From assembly GCF_900112755.1 (NCBI RefSeq), contig NZ_FOMW01000004.1, positions 1 through 64,000 of the forward strand: DNA of 64,000 bases, read 5' to 3'. Under the pieces are notes generated by a model. It did no database searches. It was given only the letters and a program-made list of their open reading frames with translations, and was not told the DNA's origin. The translations under genes were made by a program, and so were the position numbers. The stretch comes from Sulfitobacter brevis. GTDB taxonomy: Bacteria; Pseudomonadota; Alphaproteobacteria; Rhodobacterales; Rhodobacteraceae. Every line of letters begins with the position of its first letter. The stretch's first letter is position 1. Below, piece by piece: positions 1 to 6,846 of this stretch.

Positions 1-294
1 CAAAAAGACCGCGAAGAACTCATGGCATTCTTCGACTTTCCTGCTCAACATTGGCAAAGCATCCGCACCAGTAACCCAATTGAATCCGCCTTTGCCACGA
101 TCCGGCACCGCACCAAGCGCTCAAAAGGCTGCCTGTCACGCGACGGAATGCTGCACATGATGTTCAAGCTGGGACAATGCGCTGAGGAAAACTGGCGGAA
201 GCTACGCGGCTTTGACTACCTCGCCAAAGTCATCACAGGCGTTACGTTCAAAGACGGAATTGAAACTACCAAACCCAGCCAGATCGCCGCATGA
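1..294 (+). CDS. IS256-family transposase, C-terminal part (5' end outside window)
   Basis: The frame is open from the first base and ends in TGA at 292-294, so only about the last 97 residues are seen. The text NPIESAFATIRHRTKRSKG followed by GMLHMMFKLGQCAEENWRKLRGF is the characteristic C-terminal block of IS256/Mutator-type DDE transposases, including the last catalytic Glu of the NPIES motif. The protein would cut and join the ends of its own insertion sequence. Whether the element is complete cannot be judged because the 5' part lies outside. No clear terminal inverted repeat could be assigned in the following 100 bases. Family call is firm; activity is unknown. Confidence 0.9.
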   Translation, partial: QKDREELMAFFDFPAQHWQSIRTSNPIESAFATIRHRTKRSKGCLSRDGMLHMMFKLGQCAEENWRKLRGFDYLAKVITGVTFKDGIETTKPSQIAA

Positions 295-615
295 CCGACA
301 AGCCTCAAACACCAGACTCGACAATAGCTCGTGGCCTTGTCCTGGTCTGTCATGCTGTCTCCTGTCGTTAAACAGGAGGTGCGTCCGCAGGCTGTGGAAC
401 AGAAAGAATTAGGTTTGATAGGCGGACGTGGGGGAGAAGACGGAAATTGTCTGTAACCTGTAAGAACCGCCAGACGGGAAACGCACCTAATTGTGGCTAT
501 CTTGTCAGTTGTGAATTTGTAAAGTGAGCCCACTTTCGCTTTTGTTAGAAAGAGCATTCCTGACTGCGCCATCTGTCGCATTGGCAAGAAGAGCAATCTC
601 ATGGGAGGTGGCAGA
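295..615. other. Intergenic stretch after the IS256 remnant
   Basis: About 320 bases without a convincing gene. The short open frames on either strand lack ribosome binding sites and protein-like composition. It lies between the transposase tail and the palindromic tandem repeats and probably contains the right end of the IS256 element, but I could not delimit it. Confidence 0.4.
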
Positions 616-798
616 GCTTACAATCTCGAATGCGTCGCTTGATGCACGCGTGCATCGGACATCTGATCTGGCGGAGGCTTACAATCTCGAACTCGTCGCT
701 TGATGCACGCGTGCATCGGGGCATCCGATCTGGCGGAGCTTACAATCTCGAATGTGTCGCGTGAAGCACGTGTGCATCGGACATCCGATTTACGCGGG
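616..798. repeat. Three tandem 61-bp repeats, each centred on a 16-bp palindrome
   Basis: Copies start at 616, 677 and 738, each with GCTTACAATCTCGA and a later GATCTGGCGGAG-like tail. Copies 1 and 2 contain the perfect 16-bp palindrome GATGCACGCGTGCATC at 641-656 and 702-717. Copy 3 has a degenerate form at 763-778. A fourth, diverged copy of the palindrome and tail lies near 1568-1603. Period and symmetry suggest a protein-binding array (iteron, partition site or operator) rather than coding sequence. Nothing in the window identifies the binding protein. Confidence 0.75.
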
Positions 799-1021
799 GC
801 ATGTAGAAAGGGCCGGCGTGGTGCCGCGTCCCGCAAATGTGAGTAACGTAAATGCCGACTCAGAAACCTCAGCCCAAAAAGGGCCAATCGGATCAGACAG
901 GTTCGAAAAACCCATCGAATCCCGGCAACAAGTCACCGCAGAAATAAGCCCCATTTTCACAGCTGCGTCTGCCGTCCCTTCACAGGGGCGGTAATTTTGT
1001 TGAGGGCCAACCCTACCAACT
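799..1021. other. Intergenic stretch with one tiny possible ORF
   Basis: About 220 bases with no convincing gene. A 31-codon ORF (852-947, +) encodes a Lys/Pro/Gln-rich peptide starting MPTQKPQPKKGQ. Its composition is protein-like, but no Shine-Dalgarno sequence precedes it, so it is noted here rather than called as a gene. Confidence 0.35.
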
Positions 1022-1234
1022 CTACCCTTTTGGGGCGAAGTTCTGTCCAGCATAACCATCGTCTGGGGGCGTATCCTTTCCATAGGCGATGTTGCCATTC
1101 TCATCGAGACCCACGCCAAGACCAAGGCGCCTGCGTCGTTCCCAAAACGCTTCTTCCTCAGGGCTGGCTTGAACCATTTGCTCAGCAAACCAGTCAAACC
1201 ACTTTGGGTCCGCTTCATCCGGTTCAATCGTCAT
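1022..1234 (-). CDS. Small hypothetical protein, second gene of an overlapping pair
   Basis: A 70-residue acidic protein of unknown function (MTIEPDEADPKWFDWF at the N-terminus, then a charged EEEAFWERRRRLG stretch). I chose the ATG at 1234 over an upstream start because GGAGAG lies just ahead of it and because it overlaps the end of the preceding gene by 11 bases, typical of translational coupling. No domain is recognised. Two-gene overlap is also typical of toxin-antitoxin pairs, but neither protein resembles a known family, so no function is claimed. Confidence 0.5.
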   Translation of the reverse strand: MTIEPDEADPKWFDWFAEQMVQASPEEEAFWERRRRLGLGVGLDENGNIAYGKDTPPDDGYAGQNFAPKG

Positions 1235-1499
1235 GACGCTCTCCTTTACGCGAGTTCGCGACGGACCGCGCACTCTGTGCTACATTGCTAAACATAGCAT
1301 AGGCGGCCTGTTCATCGTAGATCCCATTGTTGACGACGCGCCAGCGCTCGAGCTTGTCGGTCGGGACCCAAAGGATGTCATCATGATCAATCAGCGAGAT
1401 TGCCTCAAAGAACTCCGGCTCATCCCTGTGGGTCCGGATATATTCTGACAATATGCCAGAGACCGCCTGCCCGAGAGCGGCCCCTTCATTGCCATCCAA
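1224..1499 (-). CDS. Small hypothetical protein, first gene of an overlapping pair
   Basis: A 91-residue acidic protein with segments such as EFFEAISLIDHDDILWVPTD. The only available start is TTG at 1499; an in-frame stop lies seven codons upstream. The 3' end overlaps the ATG of the next gene (1234). No signal peptide or membrane segment is visible. Function unknown. The rare start and lack of a recognised family keep confidence moderate. Confidence 0.42.
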   Translation of the reverse strand: MDGNEGAALGQAVSGILSEYIRTHRDEPEFFEAISLIDHDDILWVPTDKLERWRVVNNGIYDEQAAYAMFSNVAQSARSVANSRKGERHDD

Positions 1500-1549
1500 T
1501 TTGCAACGAGTTGAAGGTTATCAGGTGTATAGTGGCCATCGCTGGCGTA

Positions 1550-1605
1550 GCAGCGGATGCGCAGCGTGATGCACACGTGCATTCCCCATCCAATCTTGGC
1601 GGACC
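1550..1605. repeat. Dispersed fourth copy of the palindromic repeat (diverged)
   Basis: The segment contains TGATGCACACGTGCAT followed by ATCCAATCTTGGCGGA, matching the palindrome and the GATCTGGCGGA tail of the 61-bp tandem repeats at 616-798, with several substitutions. It lies just upstream of the small gene pair 1499-1022, so it could act as an operator for them. Confidence 0.5.
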
Positions 1606-1731
1606 TGATGGGGAATGATGGGAACTTTGATCCGAACGCGGATCAAGCATCTATGCTCATACAAGGTTAGAATAAATCGTGAACATTCGGCAGGGTTTCA
1701 TTCCACTATTCTGCCTCGAAGTGTCAGTTCA
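1606..1731. other. Intergenic, nothing recognised
   Basis: Short stretch between the dispersed palindrome copy and the 83-bp tandem duplication. No gene or clear regulatory site was recognised. Confidence 0.3.
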
Positions 1732-1899
1732 TGCGCATTCTGTCAGCCCGACCGCTTAGTCCTGGTTACGCTACGCCCGTATCTTGTAACCAACTTCATC
1801 CCTCCCTGACTTGGTGCGCATTCTGTCAGCCCGACCGCATAGTCCTTGGTTACGCTACGCCCGTATCTTGTAACCAACTTCATCCCTCCACTGACTTGG
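1732..1899. repeat. Direct tandem duplication of about 83-85 bp containing a hairpin
   Basis: Copy 1 (1732-1814) and copy 2 (1815-1899) are nearly identical, differing by about two single-base indels and a few substitutions. Both begin TGCGCATTCTGTCAGCCCG. Each holds a hairpin with arms GGTTAC and GTAACC around the core CGCTACGCCCGTATC (1769-1783 in copy 1). The core recurs in opposite orientation at 3106-3120, suggesting a small mobile palindromic (REP-like) element. No coding function is apparent. Confidence 0.7.
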
Positions 1900-1948
1900 T
1901 GCTCAGGCAGTGATGTCGTCGTCTTGTGTTCGAAGGCGCCCAGTGCGT

Positions 1949-2194
1949 TCAGCTCTCGTCTGACGAAAGAATGCGCAATGTCCGCTGTGTGTCAGCAATG
2001 CCAGGATCGGAGATCGGGCTGTCGCAGAGCAGGTCAAATGCTTTGTCGAACAGTGCGTCCCATTTGCGCAGCGTCTTGATCCTGACCATCGAGCCACCAT
2101 TCGTAAAACGCGCCATTGATCGGCTGGTCTCGGTTGCGTGATCATTGTAACCGTGCTCGCGCAGAGCGGTGATAGTTTCCTGTGCAGCTTTCAC
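1949..2194 (-). CDS. Hypothetical protein, start uncertain
   Basis: Protein-like ORF of 81 residues from a GTG at 2194 (VKAAQETITALREHGYND). The frame stays open and protein-like (TIFLASDAGG) for about 25 further codons upstream, to about 2270, but no ATG, GTG or TTG occurs in that part. Either the GTG is the true start, or the original start was lost or is non-canonical; an AAAAAGGAA stretch lies near the 5' limit of the open frame. No domain recognised. It may be a gene remnant. Confidence 0.35.
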   Translation of the reverse strand: MKAAQETITALREHGYNDHATETSRSMARFTNGGSMVRIKTLRKWDALFDKAFDLLCDSPISDPGIADTQRTLRILSSDES

Positions 2195-2451
2195 AAGTCC
2201 ACCGGCGTCAGAGGCGAGGAAGATGGTGCTGTCGGAGTTGTTGAATTTTGTTATTGTCGTATTCCTTTTTTAGTGCGTTCCGTCCTAATCTGGCCCGCAC
2301 GAAGTCGGGACCGGATTTGGTCGGGATGCACATCGTTTGGTCCTCTGAACAGAAGATGGCCTAAAGTTTCAAACCAAAAACAGCTTTTTGGAAAAAGAAA
2401 GAGAGACAGAGCGCGAGGGGCATCATAGAGGCGCTGTGACTCGTCCGGGTG
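2195..2451. other. Intergenic; possible 5' extension of the preceding ORF
   Basis: Besides the open but start-less extension of the 1949-2194 frame (to about 2270), nothing recognisable is present. This is also where the exonuclease gene ends. Confidence 0.3.
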
Positions 2452-2952
2452 TCACATCAATTTGCGCCAAAGCTGAGCGTGAGCCGCCGCGTCCGGGCCG
2501 GCTCGGTGCAGCGTATCTTGAGACGCCATAATGCGGTAGGCCAACCCCAGCTTCCCTGGCTCAATTTTGCCTTGTGACGAAAACGCCCACGTCAATGCCT
2601 CATCGAGGGAATGAATTTTGCACCAACTCTGTTCCCCTGCTAACATCCGCAACCACCTCTCATCGAACGAAGGAGCATCGGATATGATCGGGCGGCCAGC
2701 GATGAGTTTATAAAGCCAACCCGCTACTTCCTCAGTAACCGGAGCGTCATTCAGATCAACAAGCGGAATTTTATGTATCTTTGCGCTGTCCTCGTGCCAT
2801 GCATTCGGCGACCAATCTGGCCGAGGTCGGATTAGCGAACTATGCGTAATGATCTTGCGCCCGTCGAGCCATGCTAAGCCAACTTCGATCGGCCAGCTGT
2901 CTTCAGCGAGAGAAGAAGCTTCGAAGTCTATAAATACGGGCGTTTTGAACAT
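2452..2952 (-). CDS. DnaQ-like 3'-5' exonuclease (DEDDh type)
   Basis: A 166-residue protein of the RNase-H-like exonuclease fold. The DEDDh residues are visible: D9 and E11 in FIDFEA (motif I), SDAPSFD around D92-D97 (motif II), and H149 with D154 in HRAGPDA (motif III). Such stand-alone proteins remove nucleotides from 3' ends of DNA or RNA with two metal ions. There is no polymerase or BRCT domain, so it is not the replicative epsilon subunit. It stands alone at the edge of a defence and mobile island. The substrate cannot be deduced. Confidence 0.85.
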   Translation of the reverse strand: MFKTPVFIDFEASSLAEDSWPIEVGLAWLDGRKIITHSSLIRPRPDWSPNAWHEDSAKIHKIPLVDLNDAPVTEEVAGWLYKLIAGRPIISDAPSFDERWLRMLAGEQSWCKIHSLDEALTWAFSSQGKIEPGKLGLAYRIMASQDTLHRAGPDAAAHAQLWRKLM

Positions 2953-3098
2953 ATCAGGGATCTGGGGCCTCTCTAAGAACCATCCTCAATGGTAGGGATA
3001 GAATATGGAGCGCCAGTCATAGTGCCTAACGGATTTTCCACAGAAGTATAACAGCAAAAGCTGCCCGCCTCTGAGGTCATCATAGCCGGTTCGCTAAG

Positions 3099-3126
3099 GT
3101 TCCGCGATACGGGCGTAGCGCCACCT
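3099..3126. repeat. Inverted third copy of the GATACGGGCGTAGC hairpin core
   Basis: The core GATACGGGCGTAGCG (3106-3120) is the exact reverse complement of the 15-base core in the 1732-1899 duplication. Here it is flanked by GGTTCC and GCCACC rather than perfect arms. It lies just downstream of the 3132-3704 gene, a usual site for REP-like elements. Confidence 0.5.
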
Positions 3127-3131
3127 CGGAT

Positions 3132-3704
3132 CTAATCGTGAGCAGTCATTCCTGCCAAGACTGCAGCAACCCGCTCAATCTCCGATCGGACAAAATGGAT
3201 GTCTCGATATACCGCACCGACTGAGTTTGCTGAGTCTCGGCCGTAGGGTGCCCAATCATCAGGATGATTACAGTTAAATCCCAGTGTCCAACCGCCGCCG
3301 TCCACCGTTGCGTGTGTTCCCTGCCCTGAATATGTCCACCCGTTATGCACCTGAATCCCATGCAAATCTTCAAGGTCCGAGCCGGATAGGGGGTGGTCAT
3401 TGGGGATTTGGATATAAGCGTGCAAAACCCCAAACCTCTGACGCTTGATGCGACAGTCATATCCTGATGCGGTTAGGTCGAGGTAGTCGGGTTCGTTGAA
3501 CCAAGATTCAGTGTGTTCTGCCATAGCCTGAATACGCTTTGAGGGGCCTTTGTAGCGCACTGCGTGCAAGTTACCACCATTGACCCGCGCCATGACGGCG
3601 GGGGAAACTTGACCAGACTGTAGCTTCTCCTCATCGTTTGCGCGCGCCGCAGCTTTTTCGGACGCGCGTTTCTGGAATGAAAAGCTTGGCACCTTGGGTT
3701 TCAT
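3132..3704 (-). CDS. Conserved hypothetical protein of phage/plasmid type
   Basis: A 190-residue soluble protein. The ATG at 3704 is chosen because GAGGGAG lies 5 bases ahead; a GTG nine codons further upstream has no such site. The N-terminal 40 residues are basic and low in complexity. The C-terminal half carries NDHPLSGSDLEDLHGIQVHNG, followed by WTYSG and then GFNCNHPDDWAPYG. This is like the HPLYG...VHGGxTYSG...GFDCAH pattern I know from many small phage proteins of unknown role. No enzyme motif is evident. Its presence supports a phage or mobile origin for the island. Confidence 0.65.
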   Translation of the reverse strand: MKPKVPSFSFQKRASEKAAARANDEEKLQSGQVSPAVMARVNGGNLHAVRYKGPSKRIQAMAEHTESWFNEPDYLDLTASGYDCRIKRQRFGVLHAYIQIPNDHPLSGSDLEDLHGIQVHNGWTYSGQGTHATVDGGGWTLGFNCNHPDDWAPYGRDSANSVGAVYRDIHFVRSEIERVAAVLAGMTAHD

Positions 3705-3810
3705 GATTTCTCCCTCGTGCGAGTTTATCACATGGACGTCGATTTCTTCTTGGTAAATCTCGATACCTGTGGCCAGCCGCTCGGATTAACGATCTTGATT
3801 AAAGTCCAAT

Positions 3811-3826
3811 AGGACATATATGACCT
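3811..3826. promoter_or_regulatory. Near-palindromic candidate operator upstream of hipB-like gene
   Basis: AGGACATATATGACCT reads the same on both strands except for one mismatched pair. It lies 22 bases before the hipB-like start in a very AT-rich stretch. HipB-type antitoxins autoregulate through palindromes placed this way, so it is a likely operator; this is inferred from position and symmetry only. Confidence 0.5.
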
Positions 3827-3848
3827 GTATTCATATATTATAAGCCAT

Positions 3849-4229
3849 ATGAGACCATTAATGTCGAATCTTCGTGCCCAGAGGGCTTTGGTGAACCTTG
3901 GCCGCAACGTCAAGCAAGCGCGCCTCGCGCGTCGTCTTGCCATGCTTGATCTCGCCGAACGCGCAAGCGTGTCGGAAAAGACGATCCAGCGTCTGGAGCG
4001 GGGCGATGCTGGCGTGGGCATCGGGAATCTGGCCGCAGTGCTTGCGGCGCTCGGCGAGCCCGATGCACTCGCGAAGATCCTGCGGATAGAAGATGATGCT
4101 GTGGGCCTATCCCGCGCGCTCGACGGGATTCCCAAGAGGGGGATATCCTATGTAAAGCGCGGCCGCGCACGAGCTCCGGATAGCCGCCATGAGGCCGAAG
4201 GTGATGACGATGAAGGCGTAGGCTTCTGA
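3849..4229 (+). CDS. HipB-like XRE-family antitoxin/regulator
   Basis: A 126-residue protein whose residues 5-80 form a Cro/C1-type helix-turn-helix (LGRNVKQARLARR, then LAERASVSEKTIQRLE). The acidic C-terminal tail (EAEGDDDEG) is disordered-looking. The TGA overlaps the ATG of the following hipA-type frame by one base (TGATG), the usual hipBA coupling. An alternative start at the ATG of 3861 would remove four residues. HipB proteins repress their own operon and neutralise the HipA kinase. Here the partner gene is wrecked, so this may be an orphan antitoxin or solely a DNA-binding protein. Confidence 0.8.
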   Translation: MRPLMSNLRAQRALVNLGRNVKQARLARRLAMLDLAERASVSEKTIQRLERGDAGVGIGNLAAVLAALGEPDALAKILRIEDDAVGLSRALDGIPKRGISYVKRGRARAPDSRHEAEGDDDEGVGF

Positions 4230-4899
4230 TGGCCCCGCGCGCAGAACAGAAGGTCACCCATGTCTGCCTTGGGAACGCACTCTTGCCGGTCGGTAAGCTG
4301 CGGTTCACGCAGGAGCCGCGCCGCCAGTATTCCGAATTTCAAAATTTCGAGAGCTGGATCAACGATGCGCTTGCCTTCGCGATCGCACCTCGGTTGACGC
4401 GCCCTCCTATACGTCCATAGCATCCACAGGCGATCAGCGCGACAGCCTGCTTTCCGTCCTTCAGGATGCGACCCCTGACGCATGGGGGCATCTCTTGATG
4501 GCGCGCGTTCACGGCGCGGGCCTCAGTGAATTCGACATGCTTACCCTGTTGGATGATGCGACGCGCCAGGGCGCACTCCGGTTCATCGGAGAAGACGGCG
4601 GGATCATCAGTGGACATCGCGCACCGGTGCCTAACCTTATGCAGATTGACGCACTCCGGGGCATTGCGGTCAGGATCGAGCAACGCCGCGAGATGTCGAG
4701 CGAGGATCTGCGCCTGCTCGCAGGCGCTGGCGGCTCGATTGACGATGCCCGACCGAAGGCAAATGTGCAGGACCGCGACAACCTCTGGATCGCTAAGTTC
4801 TCGTCTCTGGAAGACCCGCATTGTGGCGGCGCGCGGGTGCCTGTCCAACACGTTTTGCCTGACAGTGAAGTGCGCTCACAGAATTCATCTGACATTTAA
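4229..4899 (+). pseudogene. hipA toxin kinase remnant (frameshifted and truncated)
   Basis: The first frame (4229-4420) encodes the HipA N-terminal subdomain (VPVG-type PVGKLRFTQ, then ESWINDALAFAIAP). Near 4395-4405 the homology moves to another frame, which continues ATPDAWGHLLMARVHGAGLSEFD and then ALRFI, RLLAGAGGS, ARPKANVQDRDNLWIAKFSS, all typical of HipA up to the start of the kinase core. After about 4820 the similarity stops and a stop comes at 4897-4899. The ATP-binding and catalytic kinase lobe of the roughly 400-residue family is absent. No toxin activity is expected. Confidence 0.8.
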
Positions 4900-4903
4900 A
4901 CTG

Positions 4904-5413
4904 CTATGTTCCGCGAAGGCGGCGCAGCCGATCATCGATTTCTTGCGGGGGAAGAAACACAGCGCGGTCATCCCGCCAGAGTTCGAGTGCAAAGATCAAA
5001 AGTTCGACTTCGCATGCCATGGCCTCACATAATTCGTCGATGATCCAGAGCACCCCATGCACCCGCACGTCGCGGGCGGCCGCGACTTTCCTCAGTTGGC
5101 CGTCGCCCGTGAGCAAGATTCCGTTTTCCTGACAGGTTGCAGTCACCAGTGCGAAACAATCGTTTGCCGATAGGCCGCTGTGCTTCTTTTTAAGAGCGAA
5201 CACTTGCGCCACTTCCTCGCCGGGCAGGTCGTATGTGGTAAACCCACCATCCTCGAGCATGCGCCATTCCTGTGGGGTGAAATCGAGAAGTTCTTCCTCG
5301 CGGATCGGCAAGGGCACGATGAACTGGTAGGGAAGCCGGAACAGCACATGGAGTAGCTGCCCCTTTCTGAGGTCAATAAGGCAGGAGGCATCATTAACGA
5401 TAACGCAGGTCAC
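4904..5413 (-). CDS. PIN-domain protein (putative ribonuclease)
   Basis: A 169-residue protein with the acidic PIN pattern: D8 in VNDASCLIDL, E40 region, D85 in LSANDCFAL and D104 in LLTGDGQLRKVAA. PIN domains cut single-stranded or structured RNA with divalent metal ions, and many are VapC-type toxins. The gene begins at a GTG at 5413 that overlaps by four bases (GTGA) the stop of the XRE-ImmA gene, so the two are translationally coupled. Pairs of XRE-ImmA plus PIN are common as two-gene modules and may behave as regulator/antitoxin plus RNase. Function beyond that is inferred. Confidence 0.78.
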   Translation of the reverse strand: MTCVIVNDASCLIDLRKGQLLHVLFRLPYQFIVPLPIREEELLDFTPQEWRMLEDGGFTTYDLPGEEVAQVFALKKKHSGLSANDCFALVTATCQENGILLTGDGQLRKVAAARDVRVHGVLWIIDELCEAMACEVELLIFALELWRDDRAVFLPPQEIDDRLRRLRGT

Positions 5414-6489
5414 TGGTCGCGGGGCCCCCGGATTTCACGCTCGATGATGTTCAGCGGCAGGCTAAGCATTTGTGCCGCCCTGACTGGCGAGATTAGTTCT
5501 TCGCCAAGGGCACGCCAGACCAAGCGATCAAAGCGCTGCGGGGACTCAAACGCAGCAAACCCCTCGTCATCTTCAATTGGCTCGGGCTCAGCGGTTCGCC
5601 ATTTGCGTGCGTAGGTCTTGAAGGCATATTCTACGGCCGATTCTGACAGGATGCCGACTTGGCGGAGTCGCATCAGCATTGCCGCAGCTGAAACGCCATA
5701 AGTCTGCTTGAGCCGCATGATTTCGTGATAGGTGACGCCACGCTGGTTTTCACCGGCCAAGGCAATGAGGTGTTCAGAAGGTATCAAAAATGCCCCAGCG
5801 AAACGGTTCATCGCTGGTTCCAGCCGGATTGACGAATTGCCGGTGCTGACGATGATCCGATGCGCCAATTCATGGGCAAGGTTGAATCTTTTGCGCTCGA
5901 CGTTGGTTTGTCGCGCGACAACGATCACTTCGGTTGGCGGACGATTTGCCCGCTCAACATGACACGCCATACCGTTGATCCGTTCCGGCAGATCGGTCTC
6001 GATGACCTTCAATCCCTTGTCCTCGAGCAGGGCGGTCATACTGGGGATAGGATCGATGCCCAGCTGCCATGCCCTGCGAACTTCACGCGCCTTGATATCC
6101 AGTGCAGCATCATTCTCTACATGGTCGATCCGAACCTCTGCAAAGGGATCGCCCGCAGGTTGGAGGTCAAGAATATCTTCGATGGCCAGATAGTCTTCCA
6201 GCTTTCCGATCACGACCGCTTCTGCCTTGGCGCGATCTTGAGCCGAGGCTTTCGAAGTTTTGCGCCATTCGAGTGATTGAAGGGCCTCCACTTGGCCGCC
6301 CATTAGGAAGTCGAGCGATACTCCGAGGGACCGGCTCAAGCCGACCAGCACACTCGAGGACGGCATCATCTTGTCCGCCTCGTATTTGCTGATTGCCTGC
6401 GCCGAAATGCCGGGGGTAACGCTCCCTGCGAGCGCCTGCATAGATAATCCCGCCTGCTTGCGGGCAAGTCTGAGTCTTTGTCCGAACAT
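5410..6489 (-). CDS. XRE regulator fused to ImmA/IrrE metallopeptidase
   Basis: A 359-residue protein from the ATG at 6489, preceded by GGGAG at good spacing. Residues 4-65 are a Cro/C1 helix-turn-helix. From about residue 130 an ImmA/IrrE (COG2856) zinc peptidase follows, with HELAH at 206-210 and a likely third ligand at E224 (LEPAMNRFAGAFLIP). ImmA peptidases cleave repressors after DNA damage or other signals. The gene overlaps the PIN gene and is divergent from the CBASS operon across 107 bases that hold a near-perfect palindrome, so it is a good candidate repressor of both arms. Confidence 0.88.
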   Translation of the reverse strand: MFGQRLRLARKQAGLSMQALAGSVTPGISAQAISKYEADKMMPSSSVLVGLSRSLGVSLDFLMGGQVEALQSLEWRKTSKASAQDRAKAEAVVIGKLEDYLAIEDILDLQPAGDPFAEVRIDHVENDAALDIKAREVRRAWQLGIDPIPSMTALLEDKGLKVIETDLPERINGMACHVERANRPPTEVIVVARQTNVERKRFNLAHELAHRIIVSTGNSSIRLEPAMNRFAGAFLIPSEHLIALAGENQRGVTYHEIMRLKQTYGVSAAAMLMRLRQVGILSESAVEYAFKTYARKWRTAEPEPIEDDEGFAAFESPQRFDRLVWRALGEELISPVRAAQMLSLPLNIIEREIRGPRDQ

Positions 6490-6534
6490 GGTTTTCTCCC
6501 GTCGATTTTTCAGCGGTTGATAAGCGCCATATAG

Positions 6535-6554
6535 TTGTGTATATATAAACACAA
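6535..6554. promoter_or_regulatory. Near-perfect palindrome in the divergent XRE-ImmA / CBASS promoter region
   Basis: Arms TTGTGT (6535-6540) and ACACAA (6549-6554) flank the AT-only centre ATATATAA; 18 of 20 positions are symmetric. It is the only strong palindrome in the 107 bases between the XRE-ImmA start (6489) and the DUF2188 start (6597). XRE repressors bind such sites, so it probably serves as operator for both directions. Confidence 0.6.
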
Positions 6555-6596
6555 GGTTTAAGAATCGTCAACGAGAATAGGGGTTAATAAGCTAAA

Positions 6597-6821
6597 ATGA
6601 TAAAGAAAAATCAACATGTTGTGCCGCATAAGAGCGGGTGGGCTGTGAGAGGTGCAGGCAACGGGCGTGCTTCCTCCGTCCATGGCACGCAAAGTGAAGC
6701 AATAAGCGCGGCCCGCGAAACCGCTATCCGCCAAGGGAGCGAAATGCTGATCCACGGTGAAAATGGCCGTATCCGCGAGCGCAACACTTACGGCAATGAC
6801 CCGTATCCACCGAAGGGTTGA
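6597..6821 (+). CDS. DUF2188-family small protein, first gene of the CBASS operon
   Basis: A 74-residue basic protein that matches DUF2188 almost end to end: HVVPHKSGWAVRGAGNGRAS, TQSEAISAARETAIRQGSE, IHGENGRIRERNTYGNDP and the terminal PPKG. Family members are small, widely spread and of unknown biochemical role. It starts 25 bases before capV in the same direction behind the shared divergent promoter, so it is probably co-transcribed with the CBASS genes. Its role there is open; it may be a bystander that happens to sit behind the same promoter. Confidence 0.85.
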   Translation: MIKKNQHVVPHKSGWAVRGAGNGRASSVHGTQSEAISAARETAIRQGSEMLIHGENGRIRERNTYGNDPYPPKG

Positions 6822-6846
6822 GCGATAACGACGAGGTGGAATCCGT

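Noticed and set aside
616..798. CRISPR array
   Set aside because: Repeats are contiguous 61-bp units without unique spacers, only three copies, and no cas genes are present.
618..887. ORF of 89 codons on the minus strand over the tandem repeats
   Set aside because: It only reflects the 61-bp repeat lacking stops in one frame; the product is a repetitive Arg/Ser/His-rich string without a ribosome binding site.
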